Shown here: piece by piece, positions 1 through 7,741 of the stretch
How positions within the stretch are numbered: the stretch's first letter is position 1
How the letters are laid out: each line of letters begins with the position of its first letter
DNA from: Rhizobacter sp.
GTDB lineage: Bacteria; Pseudomonadota; Gammaproteobacteria; Burkholderiales; Burkholderiaceae_C
DNA length: 11,662 bases
Direction: 5' to 3'
Assembly (NCBI GenBank): GCA_025351675.1
Contig: JANXVK010000137.1
Coordinates: 1-11,662, forward strand
Translations under genes and position numbers: made by a program
Notes under the pieces: generated by a model
Seen by the model: the letters and a program-made list of their open reading frames with translations, nothing else
Databases searched by the model: none
Told to the model about the DNA's origin: nothing

Positions 1-83
1 CGCCCGCGCGGCGGCTTGGCGCGTGAGCTGGGCGTCGCTGGTTTCTCGCACACGGCCACCGCACCGCGCGGTCGGTCGATCGG

Positions 84-1253
84 TCACTTCGTGTGCGCCG
101 CAAGCCAGTCGAGGATCGAAGCGCCGGTTCGCACACGATCCGGGATCGGATAATTCCGGTTCGCCAACAGCACGATGCCGATCCGCTGGTCCGGCACGAA
201 TGCAAGGTAGGCGCCGAACCCCGCTGTCGATCCCGTTTTGTTGAAAAGACGCGGACCTCCCAGCCCCGGCGCGACCCGCCTTGCTGCGTTGGACTCGAGG
301 ATGATGGTTTCCGAGTTGCCCTGAAGAAGGCGCTCCAACGAGACGGGATAGGGGTACTGCTCCCACCCGAGCCCCTGAACCATCGTACCGACCGAGAAGT
401 ACCCTGTATGGGTCCCGTCGACCGCGCGCCGCACGGGCTCCTCGAGACTGCTTGCGTCCAAGTTGACCTGCACGAAGCGAATCATGTCCGCGGATGTCGA
501 CTTGACGCCATAGGCTTCTGCGTCGAACACGCCCGGGTTGACACGCCGGGGCTTGCTGTCGCTGTCGTAGCCCCACGCGTGGTCCGCCATCGCGCGCGCC
601 GGCACGCGGATGTAGGTGTGCGCCAAGCCGAGCTTCGGCAGGAGCTCGGTCTCGACCGCATCCGCGAAATCGCGGCGCAGCGCCAGCGCGGTGATGTGGC
701 CAAACAAGCCGATGCTGGCGTTGGAATATTTGCGTCGCGCGCCGGGCTTCGCGTCAGGTCGAAAATCCCGAAAGTACGGAACGATGTGTTTGTCGTCGGA
801 CACGTCGTCCGGAAGCTGCAGCGGCAGTCCGCCCGCGGTGTAGGTGCCAAGATGGAGCAGGGTCGCCCTGTCGATCGCCCGCCCCTTCAGCGCCGGCATG
901 AACCTGCTCGGGTGATCTTCCAGCGACAACTTGCCGAGGGCTTGCGCGTGCAAGCCCAGTGTGGCCGTGAAGACCTTGCTCACCGACCCCAGTTCGAAGA
1001 TCGTCGCCTCGCTGACCGGCTGGTTCGTCTCGCGCGATGCCACGCCGTAGTTGAAAAAGAAGGCCTGACCATCGACCGTCACCGCAACGGCCATGCCGGG
1101 CAGCTTGTGTTCTGCCATGAGTGGCTTGATCGCCGCATCGACGAACTCGCGCATCGCCGCGACGTCGGTGGCCGCCGTCGCAGGGGCGGTGACGAGGCAG
1201 GCCGCAAGCGCGGCGACCGCGAATCCCGAAACGCGTGCGTGCCACCTGATCAC
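84..1253 (-). CDS. ampC: Class C (AmpC-type) serine beta-lactamase, exported
   Basis: Predicted periplasmic serine beta-lactamase of 389 residues, the usual AmpC length. Visible catalytic motifs are S90-V-S-K93 (nucleophile and general base), Y176-S-N178 (the class C YxN triad, with Ser in the middle) and K339-T-G341 followed by a Gly-rich strand. The flanking text 'TAGGLPLQLPDDV' and 'IGIVLLANRNYP' is also AmpC-like. The N-terminus (about residues 1-27) has Arg residues, a hydrophobic Ala/Leu/Val stretch and an APATA-type signal peptidase site. I chose a GTG start at 1253 because it overlaps the pta stop in GTGA and puts the signal peptide at the N-terminus; the frame stays open far upstream but only as a shadow across pta. 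No ampR-like regulator is adjacent, so it is probably expressed with xsc-pta. Its third-position composition looks somewhat less GC-biased than its neighbours, by eye only. It could instead be an esterase or DD-peptidase of the same fold, but the full motif set favours a true class C enzyme. Confidence 0.9.
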   Translation of the reverse strand: MIRWHARVSGFAVAALAACLVTAPATAATDVAAMREFVDAAIKPLMAEHKLPGMAVAVTVDGQAFFFNYGVASRETNQPVSEATIFELGSVSKVFTATLGLHAQALGKLSLEDHPSRFMPALKGRAIDRATLLHLGTYTAGGLPLQLPDDVSDDKHIVPYFRDFRPDAKPGARRKYSNASIGLFGHITALALRRDFADAVETELLPKLGLAHTYIRVPARAMADHAWGYDSDSKPRRVNPGVFDAEAYGVKSTSADMIRFVQVNLDASSLEEPVRRAVDGTHTGYFSVGTMVQGLGWEQYPYPVSLERLLQGNSETIILESNAARRVAPGLGGPRLFNKTGSTAGFGAYLAFVPDQRIGIVLLANRNYPIPDRVRTGASILDWLAAHTK

Positions 1254-2224
1254 GTCGGGTCCCGATACGACCCGAGCCGCGCGCTCAGCCCGTGCGCTCT
1301 CGCCAGCACCGCCAGCGCCACCGACGCGATCCGCGACTGCAGCGAATCGGCACGCGAGGTCAGCACCACCGGCACGGTCGCGCCGAGCACGAGCCCCGCG
1401 CAGTCGCCACCGCCGATGTAGTTGAAGCTCTTGTAGAGCATGTTGCCGGCGTTCAGGTCGGGCATCAGCAGCAGGTCGGCATCGCCGGGCACGGTCGAGG
1501 CTATCTTCTTGATGCGCGCGGCCTCGGCCGAAATCGCGTTGTCGAAGCCGAACGGGCCGTCGACGATCGCACCCGGCCATTCGCCGGCGCGCGCGAGCTC
1601 GACCAGCGCCTGCGCATCGAGCGTCGCCGGGATCGCCGGGTTCACGACCTCGACGGCCGCGACGATGCCGACCTTGGGCTGCGCGATGCCGAGCGTCTGC
1701 AGCAACGTCACCGCGTTGCCAAGGATGTCGCGCTTGGTCTTCAGATCGGGCGCGATGTTGACGACGCAGTCGGCGAGCGCGAGCAGCTTCGGATAGCGCG
1801 GCAAATCGAACAGGAACGCGTGGCTGATGCGCGTGTTGCCGCGCAGGCCGGTCGCCTTGTTCACGATCGCCGACATGAGCTCGTCGGTGTGCAGCGAGCC
1901 TTTCATCAGCGCCTGCAGATCGCCGCTGCGTGCGAGCGCGGTCGCGCGCAGGGCGGCCTCGGCGGGCACGTCGGCCGTCTCGATCAGCTCGAAACGACGC
2001 AGGTCGATGCCGGCCGCCTCGGCGGCGCGCGCTATTCCCAAGCGCGGGCCGATCAGCACCGGCGTGGCGATGCCGGCGTCGAGCATGCGCGCGGCGGCGT
2101 CGAGCGCCAGCGCATCGCCCGGGTAGACGATGCCGACGCGCGGCGCACCTTGCGACGCAGCGTGCTCGCGCGCCCGCTCGACCAGCGCGGCGAGGCGCGG
2201 GTGGCTGGCCTGCGCCACGGGCAT
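1250..2224 (-). CDS. pta: Phosphate acetyltransferase (short Pta/Ptb-family type)
   Basis: Converts acetyl phosphate plus CoA to acetyl-CoA plus phosphate in the cytoplasm, the step after Xsc. The 324-residue protein has the length of the short single-domain Pta/phosphotransbutyrylase family. Family-like segments are 'MKGSLHTDELMSAIV' (about 107-121), 'VDGPFGFDNAIS' (221-232), the 'DADLLLMPDLNAGNMLYKSF' region (248-267) and 'TSRADS' (289-294), where the conserved Arg is expected to bind the acyl phosphate. The ATG at 2224 lies 5 nt after the xsc stop, so the genes are one transcript, and its own stop overlaps the beta-lactamase GTG. By sequence alone it could be a phosphate butyryltransferase; the adjacent xsc is what makes acetyl phosphate the likely substrate. 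Confidence 0.9.
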   Translation of the reverse strand: MPVAQASHPRLAALVERAREHAASQGAPRVGIVYPGDALALDAAARMLDAGIATPVLIGPRLGIARAAEAAGIDLRRFELIETADVPAEAALRATALARSGDLQALMKGSLHTDELMSAIVNKATGLRGNTRISHAFLFDLPRYPKLLALADCVVNIAPDLKTKRDILGNAVTLLQTLGIAQPKVGIVAAVEVVNPAIPATLDAQALVELARAGEWPGAIVDGPFGFDNAISAEAARIKKIASTVPGDADLLLMPDLNAGNMLYKSFNYIGGGDCAGLVLGATVPVVLTSRADSLQSRIASVALAVLARAHGLSARLGSYRDPT

Positions 2225-2229
2225 CTCGC

Positions 2230-4035
2230 TCAGACGTAGTCCTTGTACTTGTCGAGGAAGCGCACCGGCTTGGCGAGCGCGTCGCGGCGGAACGGGTCGC
2301 CGAGTTCACGCGTGCACATGATCTCGATCACGGTCGTCTTGCCTTCGTTCATCTGCGCAGCGATCGCCTTCTTCAAGGCCGGGCCGACGTCTTCGAGCTT
2401 GTCGACGACGACGCCCTCGGCGCCCATCGCGATCGCGATGCCGGCGAAGCTGGTGTTGTCGAGCTCACCGGCGACGAAGCGGCGGTTGTAGAAGTCGACC
2501 TGGTTCTTCTTCTCTGCCCCCCACTGGCGGTTGTGGAACACGATCGCCGTGACCGGGATGTTGTGGCGCACGCAGGTCATCAGCTCACTCATGCTCATGC
2601 CCCAGGCGCCGTCACCGGCGTACGAGATCGCGGGCCGGTCCATCGCCGCGCACTTGGCGCCGATGATGGTCGGCAGCGCGTACCCGCAGTTGCCGAAGCT
2701 CATCGGCGCGAAGAACGAGCGCGGCTCTTCGAAGCGCAAATAACTGTTGGCGACCGAGTTGATGTTGCCGATGTCGGTCGAGACCATCGCGCGCGGCGGC
2801 ATCGCCTTCTCGAGCTCGCGCAGCACTTGGCGCGGGTGCAGCCAGTTGCCCGGCTCCTTGGCCTGCTCCTCGATCATGTCGAGGCTGAACGCGTCTTTCT
2901 CGTGCGTCCACTCGTCGAGCTCTTTCTCCCACGCGGCCTTCTCGGATTTGATCGTCGCGGCACGCGTGGCCTTGGTCGCGTCGCAAGCCAAGGTCTTGCC
3001 TTCGAGGCGCGCGCTGATCGCCTTCGCGGCGGCCTTCGCGTCGCCGTGGATGCCGACGGTGATTTTCTTCACGAGGCCGAGGTTGGTGTGGTCGGCCTCG
3101 ACCTGGATGATCTTCGCGTCCTTCGGCCAGTAGTCGAGGCCGTGCTGCGGCAGCGTGCCGAACGGGCCCATGCGCGAGCCGAGTGCGATCACCACATCGG
3201 CCTGCGCGATCAGCTTCATCGCCGCCTTCGAGCCCTGGTAGCCGAGCGGGCCGGCCCACAGTGGGTGACTGGCCGGGAACGCATCGTTACGCAAGTAGCC
3301 CACGACGACCGGCGCGCCGAGGCGTTCGGCCAGCGCCTTGCACTCCTCGACCGCATCGCCCATCACCACACCGCCACCGGCGAGGATCACCGGGAACTTC
3401 GCGTTCGCGAGCAGCTCGGCCGCGGCGTTCAGGCTGTTCTCGCCGCCAGCGCCGCGCTCGACGCGCATCGGCTTCGGGATCTCGCAGGTGATCTCGCCGT
3501 AGAAGTAGTCACGCGGGATGTTGAGCTGCGTCGGCCCCATCTCGCTGATCGCGCGGTCGAAGCAGCGCGCGGTGAACTCGGCCATGCGCTTCGGGTTGAC
3601 CACGTGGCCTTGGTACTTGGTGAACTCCTGGAACATCGGCAGCTGGTTCGCCTCTTGAAACCCGCCGAGGCCCATGCCCATCGTGCCGGTTTCGGGCGTG
3701 ATCATCACGACCGGGCTGTGCGCCCAGTAGGCCGCGGCGATGGCGGTCACGCAGTTGCTGATGCCGGGGCCGTTCTGGCCGATCACGACACCGTGGCGGC
3801 CCGACACGCGAGCGTAGCCGTCGGCCATGTGGCCGGCGCCCTGCTCGTGCACCACCGGAATCAGGCGGATGCCTGCGGGCGCGAAGATGTCCATCGCGTC
3901 CATGAAGGCGGAGCCCATGATGCCGAACATGTCGGTCACGCCGTTCGCGACCATCGTCTCGACGAAGGCCTCCGACGGGGTCATCTTCTGCACGCCTTGG
4001 ACGGCGGTGCGGGCGGCTGCGGGTTGCTTGCTCAT
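2230..4035 (-). CDS. xsc: Sulfoacetaldehyde acetyltransferase (thiamine diphosphate dependent)
   Basis: Xsc cleaves sulfoacetaldehyde with phosphate into acetyl phosphate and sulfite, breaking the C-S bond; it is the convergence point of taurine, isethionate and sulfoacetate degradation. The 601-residue length is typical. The N-terminal pyrimidine-binding ThDP domain contains the catalytic Glu in 'HEQGAGHMADGYARVSG' (E64); a central domain follows (about 200-350), and the C-terminal pyrophosphate-binding domain has G474-D-G476 with the distal Asn in 'HNRQWG' (N502), the ThDP/Mg motif. I start at the ATG at 4035 because GGAGA (4042-4046) sits 6 nt upstream and the product begins like known Xsc proteins; an in-frame ATG at 4140 would lie upstream of the predicted promoter. 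First gene of the xsc-pta-ampC operon and divergent from an IclR-type regulator. The nearest alternative, acetolactate synthase, is less likely given the linked pta. Confidence 0.96.
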   Translation of the reverse strand: MSKQPAAARTAVQGVQKMTPSEAFVETMVANGVTDMFGIMGSAFMDAMDIFAPAGIRLIPVVHEQGAGHMADGYARVSGRHGVVIGQNGPGISNCVTAIAAAYWAHSPVVMITPETGTMGMGLGGFQEANQLPMFQEFTKYQGHVVNPKRMAEFTARCFDRAISEMGPTQLNIPRDYFYGEITCEIPKPMRVERGAGGENSLNAAAELLANAKFPVILAGGGVVMGDAVEECKALAERLGAPVVVGYLRNDAFPASHPLWAGPLGYQGSKAAMKLIAQADVVIALGSRMGPFGTLPQHGLDYWPKDAKIIQVEADHTNLGLVKKITVGIHGDAKAAAKAISARLEGKTLACDATKATRAATIKSEKAAWEKELDEWTHEKDAFSLDMIEEQAKEPGNWLHPRQVLRELEKAMPPRAMVSTDIGNINSVANSYLRFEEPRSFFAPMSFGNCGYALPTIIGAKCAAMDRPAISYAGDGAWGMSMSELMTCVRHNIPVTAIVFHNRQWGAEKKNQVDFYNRRFVAGELDNTSFAGIAIAMGAEGVVVDKLEDVGPALKKAIAAQMNEGKTTVIEIMCTRELGDPFRRDALAKPVRFLDKYKDYV

Positions 4036-4101
4036 GGGTTGTCTCCGATCTGGGATTGGACGATCCGGAACGACGCGTCCCGGAAAATGAAACTGCTGCG
4101 G

Positions 4102-4130
4102 ACTATAGGTTCGACGCCAACCGGCGTCAA
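4102..4130 (-). promoter_or_regulatory. Sigma70-type promoter of the xsc-pta-ampC operon
   Basis: Read on the minus strand, a -35 box TTGACG (4130-4125), a 17-nt spacer and a -10 box TATAGT (4107-4102) are near consensus. The start of transcription would be near 4095, giving a leader of about 60 nt before the xsc ATG with its GGAGA ribosome binding site. The rest of the 158-bp divergent spacer (4036-4193) holds no further clear promoter; for the regulator a TACTAT at 4157-4162 is a possible -10 without a convincing -35. Confidence 0.7.
4113..4128. promoter_or_regulatory. Putative operator: inverted repeat inside the xsc promoter
   Basis: GACGCC-AACC-GGCGTC is a perfect 6-bp inverted repeat with a 4-nt centre. 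It overlaps the xsc -35 box and fills much of the -35/-10 spacer, a position from which a bound protein would block RNA polymerase. The divergent IclR-family gene at 4194 is the natural candidate to bind it. This assignment is inference; the repeat itself is directly visible. Confidence 0.5.
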
Positions 4131-4193
4131 CATGAATCAATAATCGAGACGCATCGTACTATTTTTCGGAACGCGACTATCATCACGCTCACC

Positions 4194-4985
4194 ATGAACG
4201 TCGTCCGCAAGTGCCAACCCGACCCGGCCGAACTCGGCGGCGACACGCCGACGATGCGCCTGATCGCGCTGCTCGAAGTGATCGCCGCGAAAGACCAGCG
4301 CTACTCGCTGCAGGCGCTGGTCGAAGAGACCGGCCTGCCGAAGCCGACGCTGCACCGCATGCTGCAGCAACTCGAATCCACCGGCCTGCTGCAGCGCGAA
4401 GGCGACGGCCGTCACTACGGCACCGGCACGCGGCTGCGGCGCCTGGCCGAGAACCTGCTGCTGAACGACACCCACCACGGCGCGCGTCACGTGGTGCTGC
4501 GGCATCTGGTCGAAGAAGTCGGCGAGAGCTGCAACATCACCGCACTGTCGGGCAGCGAGGTGATCTACCTCGACCGGGTCGAGACCGCGGCGCCGCTGCG
4601 CTTCTACCTGCACCCGGGTTCGCGCGTGCCGGCGCACTGTTCGGCCAGCGGCAAGGTGTTGCTGGCGCAGATGACCGCTGCGCAGCGCCAGCGGCTGCTC
4701 GCGCACGCGCCGCTCGAGAAGTACACCGCGAAGACGCTGACCGACCTCGCCAAGCTCGAGCGCGAAATCAAGCGCGTGCAGACCGACGGCTACGCGCTCG
4801 ACGACGAAGAATTTCTGCCCGGCCTGCTGTGCCTCGCGGTGCTGGTGCCCTCGCCCGCCGGCCTCTCCAATCTGTGCGTCGCTGTGCAGGCGCCGATCAT
4901 GCGGCTCACGGCCGCGAAGGCGAAGCAGTTGCTGCCGGCGTTGCAACGCGCGGCGCTCGCGCTGAGCCGAATCGACAAGGTGTGA
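4194..4985 (+). CDS. IclR-family transcriptional regulator, probable regulator of xsc
   Basis: A 263-residue IclR-family protein, the normal family length. The N-terminal winged helix-turn-helix spans about residues 20-85, with 'YSLQALVEETGLPKPTLHRMLQQLESTGLL' as its core. The C-terminal effector-binding domain includes 'EVIYLDRVE' (122-130) and the characteristic 'HCSASGKVLLA' (148-158). The ATG at 4194 is chosen because it gives a normal N-terminus; the frame is open upstream to 4056, but that would cross the xsc promoter. No convincing Shine-Dalgarno precedes this ATG (the preceding bases are pyrimidine rich); the next in-frame ATG is at 4254. It is divergent from xsc and leads an apparent operon with cobS and cobT, so it probably responds to a sulfonate-pathway intermediate. 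The ligand cannot be read from sequence. Confidence 0.92.
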   Translation: MNVVRKCQPDPAELGGDTPTMRLIALLEVIAAKDQRYSLQALVEETGLPKPTLHRMLQQLESTGLLQREGDGRHYGTGTRLRRLAENLLLNDTHHGARHVVLRHLVEEVGESCNITALSGSEVIYLDRVETAAPLRFYLHPGSRVPAHCSASGKVLLAQMTAAQRQRLLAHAPLEKYTAKTLTDLAKLEREIKRVQTDGYALDDEEFLPGLLCLAVLVPSPAGLSNLCVAVQAPIMRLTAAKAKQLLPALQRAALALSRIDKV

Positions 4986-4989
4986 CCCG

Positions 4990-5970
4990 ATGAGCGACAT
5001 CAACACAGCGCGGCCCGACCGCATGGTTTCCGCACGCGATCTGTTCGGCATCGACAGCGATCTGCAGGTGCCCGCGTTCAGCGAACGCGACGAGCACGTG
5101 CCGGAGATCGACGCGGTCTACCGCTTCAACCCGGCGGTGACGCTCGCGATCCTCGCCGGCTTCACACGCGACCGGCGCGTGATGGTGCAGGGCCTGCACG
5201 GCACCGGCAAGTCGACGCACATCGAACAGGTCGCCGCGCGCCTGAACTGGCCCTGCGTCCGCGTCAACCTCGACGGCCACATCAGCCGGCTCGACCTCGT
5301 CGGCAAAGACGCCGTCGTGCTGCGTGACGGTCAGCAGGTGACCGAGTTCCAGGAAGGCATCGTGCCCTGGGCGCTGCAGCGGCCGGTCGCGCTGATTTTC
5401 GACGAGTACGACGCGGGCCGGCCCGACGTGATGTTCGTGATCCAGCGCATCCTCGAACGCGACGGCAAGTTCACACTGATGGACCAGAACAAGGTGCTGA
5501 CGCCGCACCCGTTTTTCCGCTTGTTCGCGACCGCCAACACCGTCGGCCTGGGCAACCTGAACGGCCTGTACCACGGCGCACAGCGACTGAACCACGCGCA
5601 GATCGACCGCTGGAACATCGTCGCGTCGCTGAACTACTTGGCCGCCGATGAAGAGGTCGCGATCGTGCAGGCGCGCGTGCCGTCGCTCGCCAACGAGGCC
5701 GGCAAGGCGCTGGTGCAACAGATGGTCGCGGTCGCCGATCTCACGCGCAAGGGCTTCGCGGCGGGTGATCTGTCGACCTTGATGTCGCCGCGCACCGTGA
5801 TCACCTGGGCCGAGAACCTCGAGATCTTCAACGACGCGGCGCTCGCGTTCCGCCTGTCGTTCGTCAACAAGTGCGACGAGGCCGAGCGACCGGTGGTGGC
5901 CGAGTATTTCCAGCGCTGCTTCGATCGGGAACTCGACGAGTCGTACCAACTGACCGGCGACGCGAGATGA
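4990..5970 (+). CDS. cobS: CobS-like AAA+ ATPase (MoxR-type, cobaltochelatase subunit family)
   Basis: A 326-residue AAA+ ATPase closely resembling CobS, the ATPase subunit that with CobT drives cobalt insertion by CobN in aerobic cobalamin synthesis. The N-terminal 'ARDLFGIDSDLQVPAFS' (15-31) matches the CobS start. Other motifs are Walker A 'GLHGTGKST' (68-76), 'EQVAARLNWPCVRVNLDGHISRLDLVGKD' (79-107), Walker B 'VALIFDEYDAG' (133-143), sensor 1 'FATANT' (179-184), and 'STLMSPRTVITWAEN' (262-276) with the likely arginine finger or sensor residue. AAGGTG lies upstream of the ATG, 4 nt after the regulator stop. It overlaps the next gene by ATGA. No cobN or other cobalamin gene is in the window, so the partner enzyme is unknown. 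It may be a dispersed cobaltochelatase subunit, or a chaperone recruited to another enzyme as in other MoxR/VWA pairs. Confidence 0.93.
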   Translation: MSDINTARPDRMVSARDLFGIDSDLQVPAFSERDEHVPEIDAVYRFNPAVTLAILAGFTRDRRVMVQGLHGTGKSTHIEQVAARLNWPCVRVNLDGHISRLDLVGKDAVVLRDGQQVTEFQEGIVPWALQRPVALIFDEYDAGRPDVMFVIQRILERDGKFTLMDQNKVLTPHPFFRLFATANTVGLGNLNGLYHGAQRLNHAQIDRWNIVASLNYLAADEEVAIVQARVPSLANEAGKALVQQMVAVADLTRKGFAAGDLSTLMSPRTVITWAENLEIFNDAALAFRLSFVNKCDEAERPVVAEYFQRCFDRELDESYQLTGDAR

Positions 5971-7682
5971 GCGAAGCCCAGCTCCGGGCGCGGCACCAGG
6001 AGCGCATCGAAGAACTCTGCGCAGCGGCGATCCGCGCGCTCAGCGGCGAGCGTGATCTGCACTTTCGCGGTCGGCGATTGCATCGCGGCCGGCGCGCCTT
6101 GCCGCTGTATGCGCCGCACCTGAACCCGTCGCTGGACGCCGACGACTTCGGCTCGTTCCGCGGCATGGCCGACGGCTTCGGCCTGCGCCTGGCGAACAGC
6201 GACGCGAATCTGCACGTTCGCCTGTGCCCCGCCGACCCGGTCGAGCGCATGGTGTTCGAGTTGCTGGAGCAGTTTCGCTGCGAGGCGCTCGTGCCCGCCG
6301 GCATGGCAGGCGTGCACCGCAACCTGCGGCATCGTTTCGAGGCCTGGTCGCTGGCGTTCCACGATGCCGGCGGCATCGACAGCGCGCGCGGGCTGCTGCT
6401 CTACAGCGTCGCGCAGATGGCGCGCTCTCGCGTCACCGGCGACGCGGTCCCCGAGGCCATCGAAGACCGGCTCGAAGCGACCCGCGCCGGCATCTCGCCG
6501 CTGATCGGCAGCGCGCTCGCCGGCCTGAAGCGCGAGCGCGCGAACCAAGCCGCGTACGCACCGCACGCGCTGGCCATCGCGCAGACGATCGGCGCGATGC
6601 TGCGGTCAGCCGAAGACGAATCAGCCGCCAACGACGACACGCTCGACGAAGACGCCTGGGCCGCGTTCGCGCTGCTGCTCGACAGCGGTGAAGAGATCGA
6701 CGACGGCGTCGCGACCGCCGTCTCCGGCCGCAGCCTCGTGCTCGACAGCACCGACGACGGCTACCGCGTCTTCACGAATGCGTACGACCGCGAGGTCACC
6801 GCCGCCACGCTGGTGCGCGTCGAGATGCTGAAGGAAAACCGCGAGCGCCTCGACACGCGCATCGCCGGCCTCGGCGTCAACGTCGCGCACCTCGCACGCG
6901 ACCTGAAGGCGCTGCTCGCGGTGCCCGCGCGCGACGGTTGGGACGGCGGCCAGGAAGAAGGCCACATCGACGGCCGGCGCCTCGCGCAACTGATCGCCTC
7001 GCCGACCGAGCGCCGGCTGTTCCGCATCGAACGCGAAGAGCCACGCGCCGACTGCCTCGTGACGATCCTGATCGATTGCTCCGGCTCGATGAAGGAGCAC
7101 ATCGAATCGGTCGCGGTGCTGGTCGACGTGCTGGCGCGCGCGCTCGAACAGGCGGGTGTCGCGAGCGAAGTGCTGGGCTTCACGACCAACGCCTGGAACG
7201 GCGGCCGCGCGCAACGCGACTGGGTGCGCGCGGGGCGGCCGGCGCATCCGGGCCGGCTCAACGAGGCCTGCCACATGGTGTTCAAGGACGCGGCCACGAA
7301 CTGGCGCCGCGCGCGCTTGGGCGTCGCCGCGTTGTTGAAGGCCGATCTGTTCCGCGAGGGCATCGACGGCGAGGCGCTGGCGTGGGCGATGCGCCGCGCC
7401 GATGCCCGCGACGAACAGCGCAAGCTGCTGCTCGTGCTCTCCGACGGCTCGCCGATGGACAGCGCGACGAACCTCGCGAACGACGCGCACTACCTCGATC
7501 ACCACCTGAAGGACGAGGTCGCGCGATTCGAGTCGAGAGGTGCCGAGATCTACGGCGTCGGCGTCGGGCTCGACCTGAGCCCGTACTACAGCCGCAGCCA
7601 CGTGCTCGACCTCTCGGGCTCGGTCAGCAGTGCGCTCTTCCGCGAGTTGATCACGATGATCGGGCGCGGCGCGTGGCGCTGA
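5967..7682 (+). CDS. cobT: CobT-like protein with von Willebrand factor A domain
   Basis: A 571-residue partner of the preceding AAA+ protein; characterised CobT is somewhat longer (about 630). The N-terminal half (1-210) is the CobT-specific region. Residues about 215-265 are acidic (many D/E), matching the acidic linker of CobT but seemingly shorter. 'DGYRVFTNAYDREVTA' (264-279) and 'EEGHIDGRRLAQLIASP' (330-346) are CobT-like. The C-terminal VWA domain carries the metal-site motif D370-C-S-G-S-M and 'LVLSDGSPMD' (489-498), with 'GFTTNAWNGG' (404-413) between. The start is the ATG at 5967 overlapping the cobS stop (ATGA); the same frame is open upstream without meaning. With CobS it should form an AAA+/VWA complex that remodels or metallates a target protein. 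Only the pair, not the chelatase, is present here. Confidence 0.9.
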   Translation: MSEAQLRARHQERIEELCAAAIRALSGERDLHFRGRRLHRGRRALPLYAPHLNPSLDADDFGSFRGMADGFGLRLANSDANLHVRLCPADPVERMVFELLEQFRCEALVPAGMAGVHRNLRHRFEAWSLAFHDAGGIDSARGLLLYSVAQMARSRVTGDAVPEAIEDRLEATRAGISPLIGSALAGLKRERANQAAYAPHALAIAQTIGAMLRSAEDESAANDDTLDEDAWAAFALLLDSGEEIDDGVATAVSGRSLVLDSTDDGYRVFTNAYDREVTAATLVRVEMLKENRERLDTRIAGLGVNVAHLARDLKALLAVPARDGWDGGQEEGHIDGRRLAQLIASPTERRLFRIEREEPRADCLVTILIDCSGSMKEHIESVAVLVDVLARALEQAGVASEVLGFTTNAWNGGRAQRDWVRAGRPAHPGRLNEACHMVFKDAATNWRRARLGVAALLKADLFREGIDGEALAWAMRRADARDEQRKLLLVLSDGSPMDSATNLANDAHYLDHHLKDEVARFESRGAEIYGVGVGLDLSPYYSRSHVLDLSGSVSSALFRELITMIGRGAWR

Positions 7683-7699
7683 GCGGAGAACCGGACCGC

Positions 7700-7711
7700 G
7701 CGTTCGAACGC
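7700..7711. repeat. 12-bp perfect palindrome upstream of the second IclR promoter
   Basis: GCGTTCGAACGC is self-complementary over 12 bp and ends 1 nt before the TTGACA -35 box. It lies in the short gap after cobT. It may be an accessory protein site or chance; there is no loop and no T-tract, so it is not a normal terminator. Confidence 0.4.
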
Positions 7712-7712
7712 A

Positions 7713-7740
7713 TTGACAGGCGGGTCGGCGCTGCGATAAT
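7713..7740 (+). promoter_or_regulatory. Sigma70-type promoter of the second IclR gene
   Basis: TTGACA (7713-7718), a 16-nt spacer and GATAAT (7735-7740) form a near-consensus promoter in the 66-bp gap after cobT. Transcription would start near 7747, immediately before or at the first in-frame ATG (7749). The same arrangement, at the same -35-to-operator distance of 29 bp, is found upstream of the MFS gene, which supports both assignments. Confidence 0.75.
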
Positions 7741-7741
7741 C

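Noticed and set aside
1..83. Possible gene or terminator downstream of the beta-lactamase.
   Set aside because: Too short; only a 10-bp palindrome ACCGCGCGGT without loop or T-tract, and no recognisable coding segment.
1254..2309. Upstream extension of the beta-lactamase frame (a single 741-residue minus-strand reading frame).
   Set aside because: This part is the out-of-frame shadow of pta; its translation is Arg/Ala-rich and low in complexity, and the GTG at 1253 gives a clean signal peptide.
4036..4140. N-terminal extension of Xsc to an in-frame ATG at 4140.
   Set aside because: It would start upstream of the predicted transcription start and promoter; ATG 4035 has GGAGA at the right distance and fits the family N-terminus.
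1930..4143. Long plus-strand open frame of 737 codons opposite xsc and pta.
   Set aside because: Antisense shadow caused by high GC and third-position bias; Arg/Asp/Val/His-rich translation without recognisable domains, while the opposite strand encodes Xsc with all its motifs.
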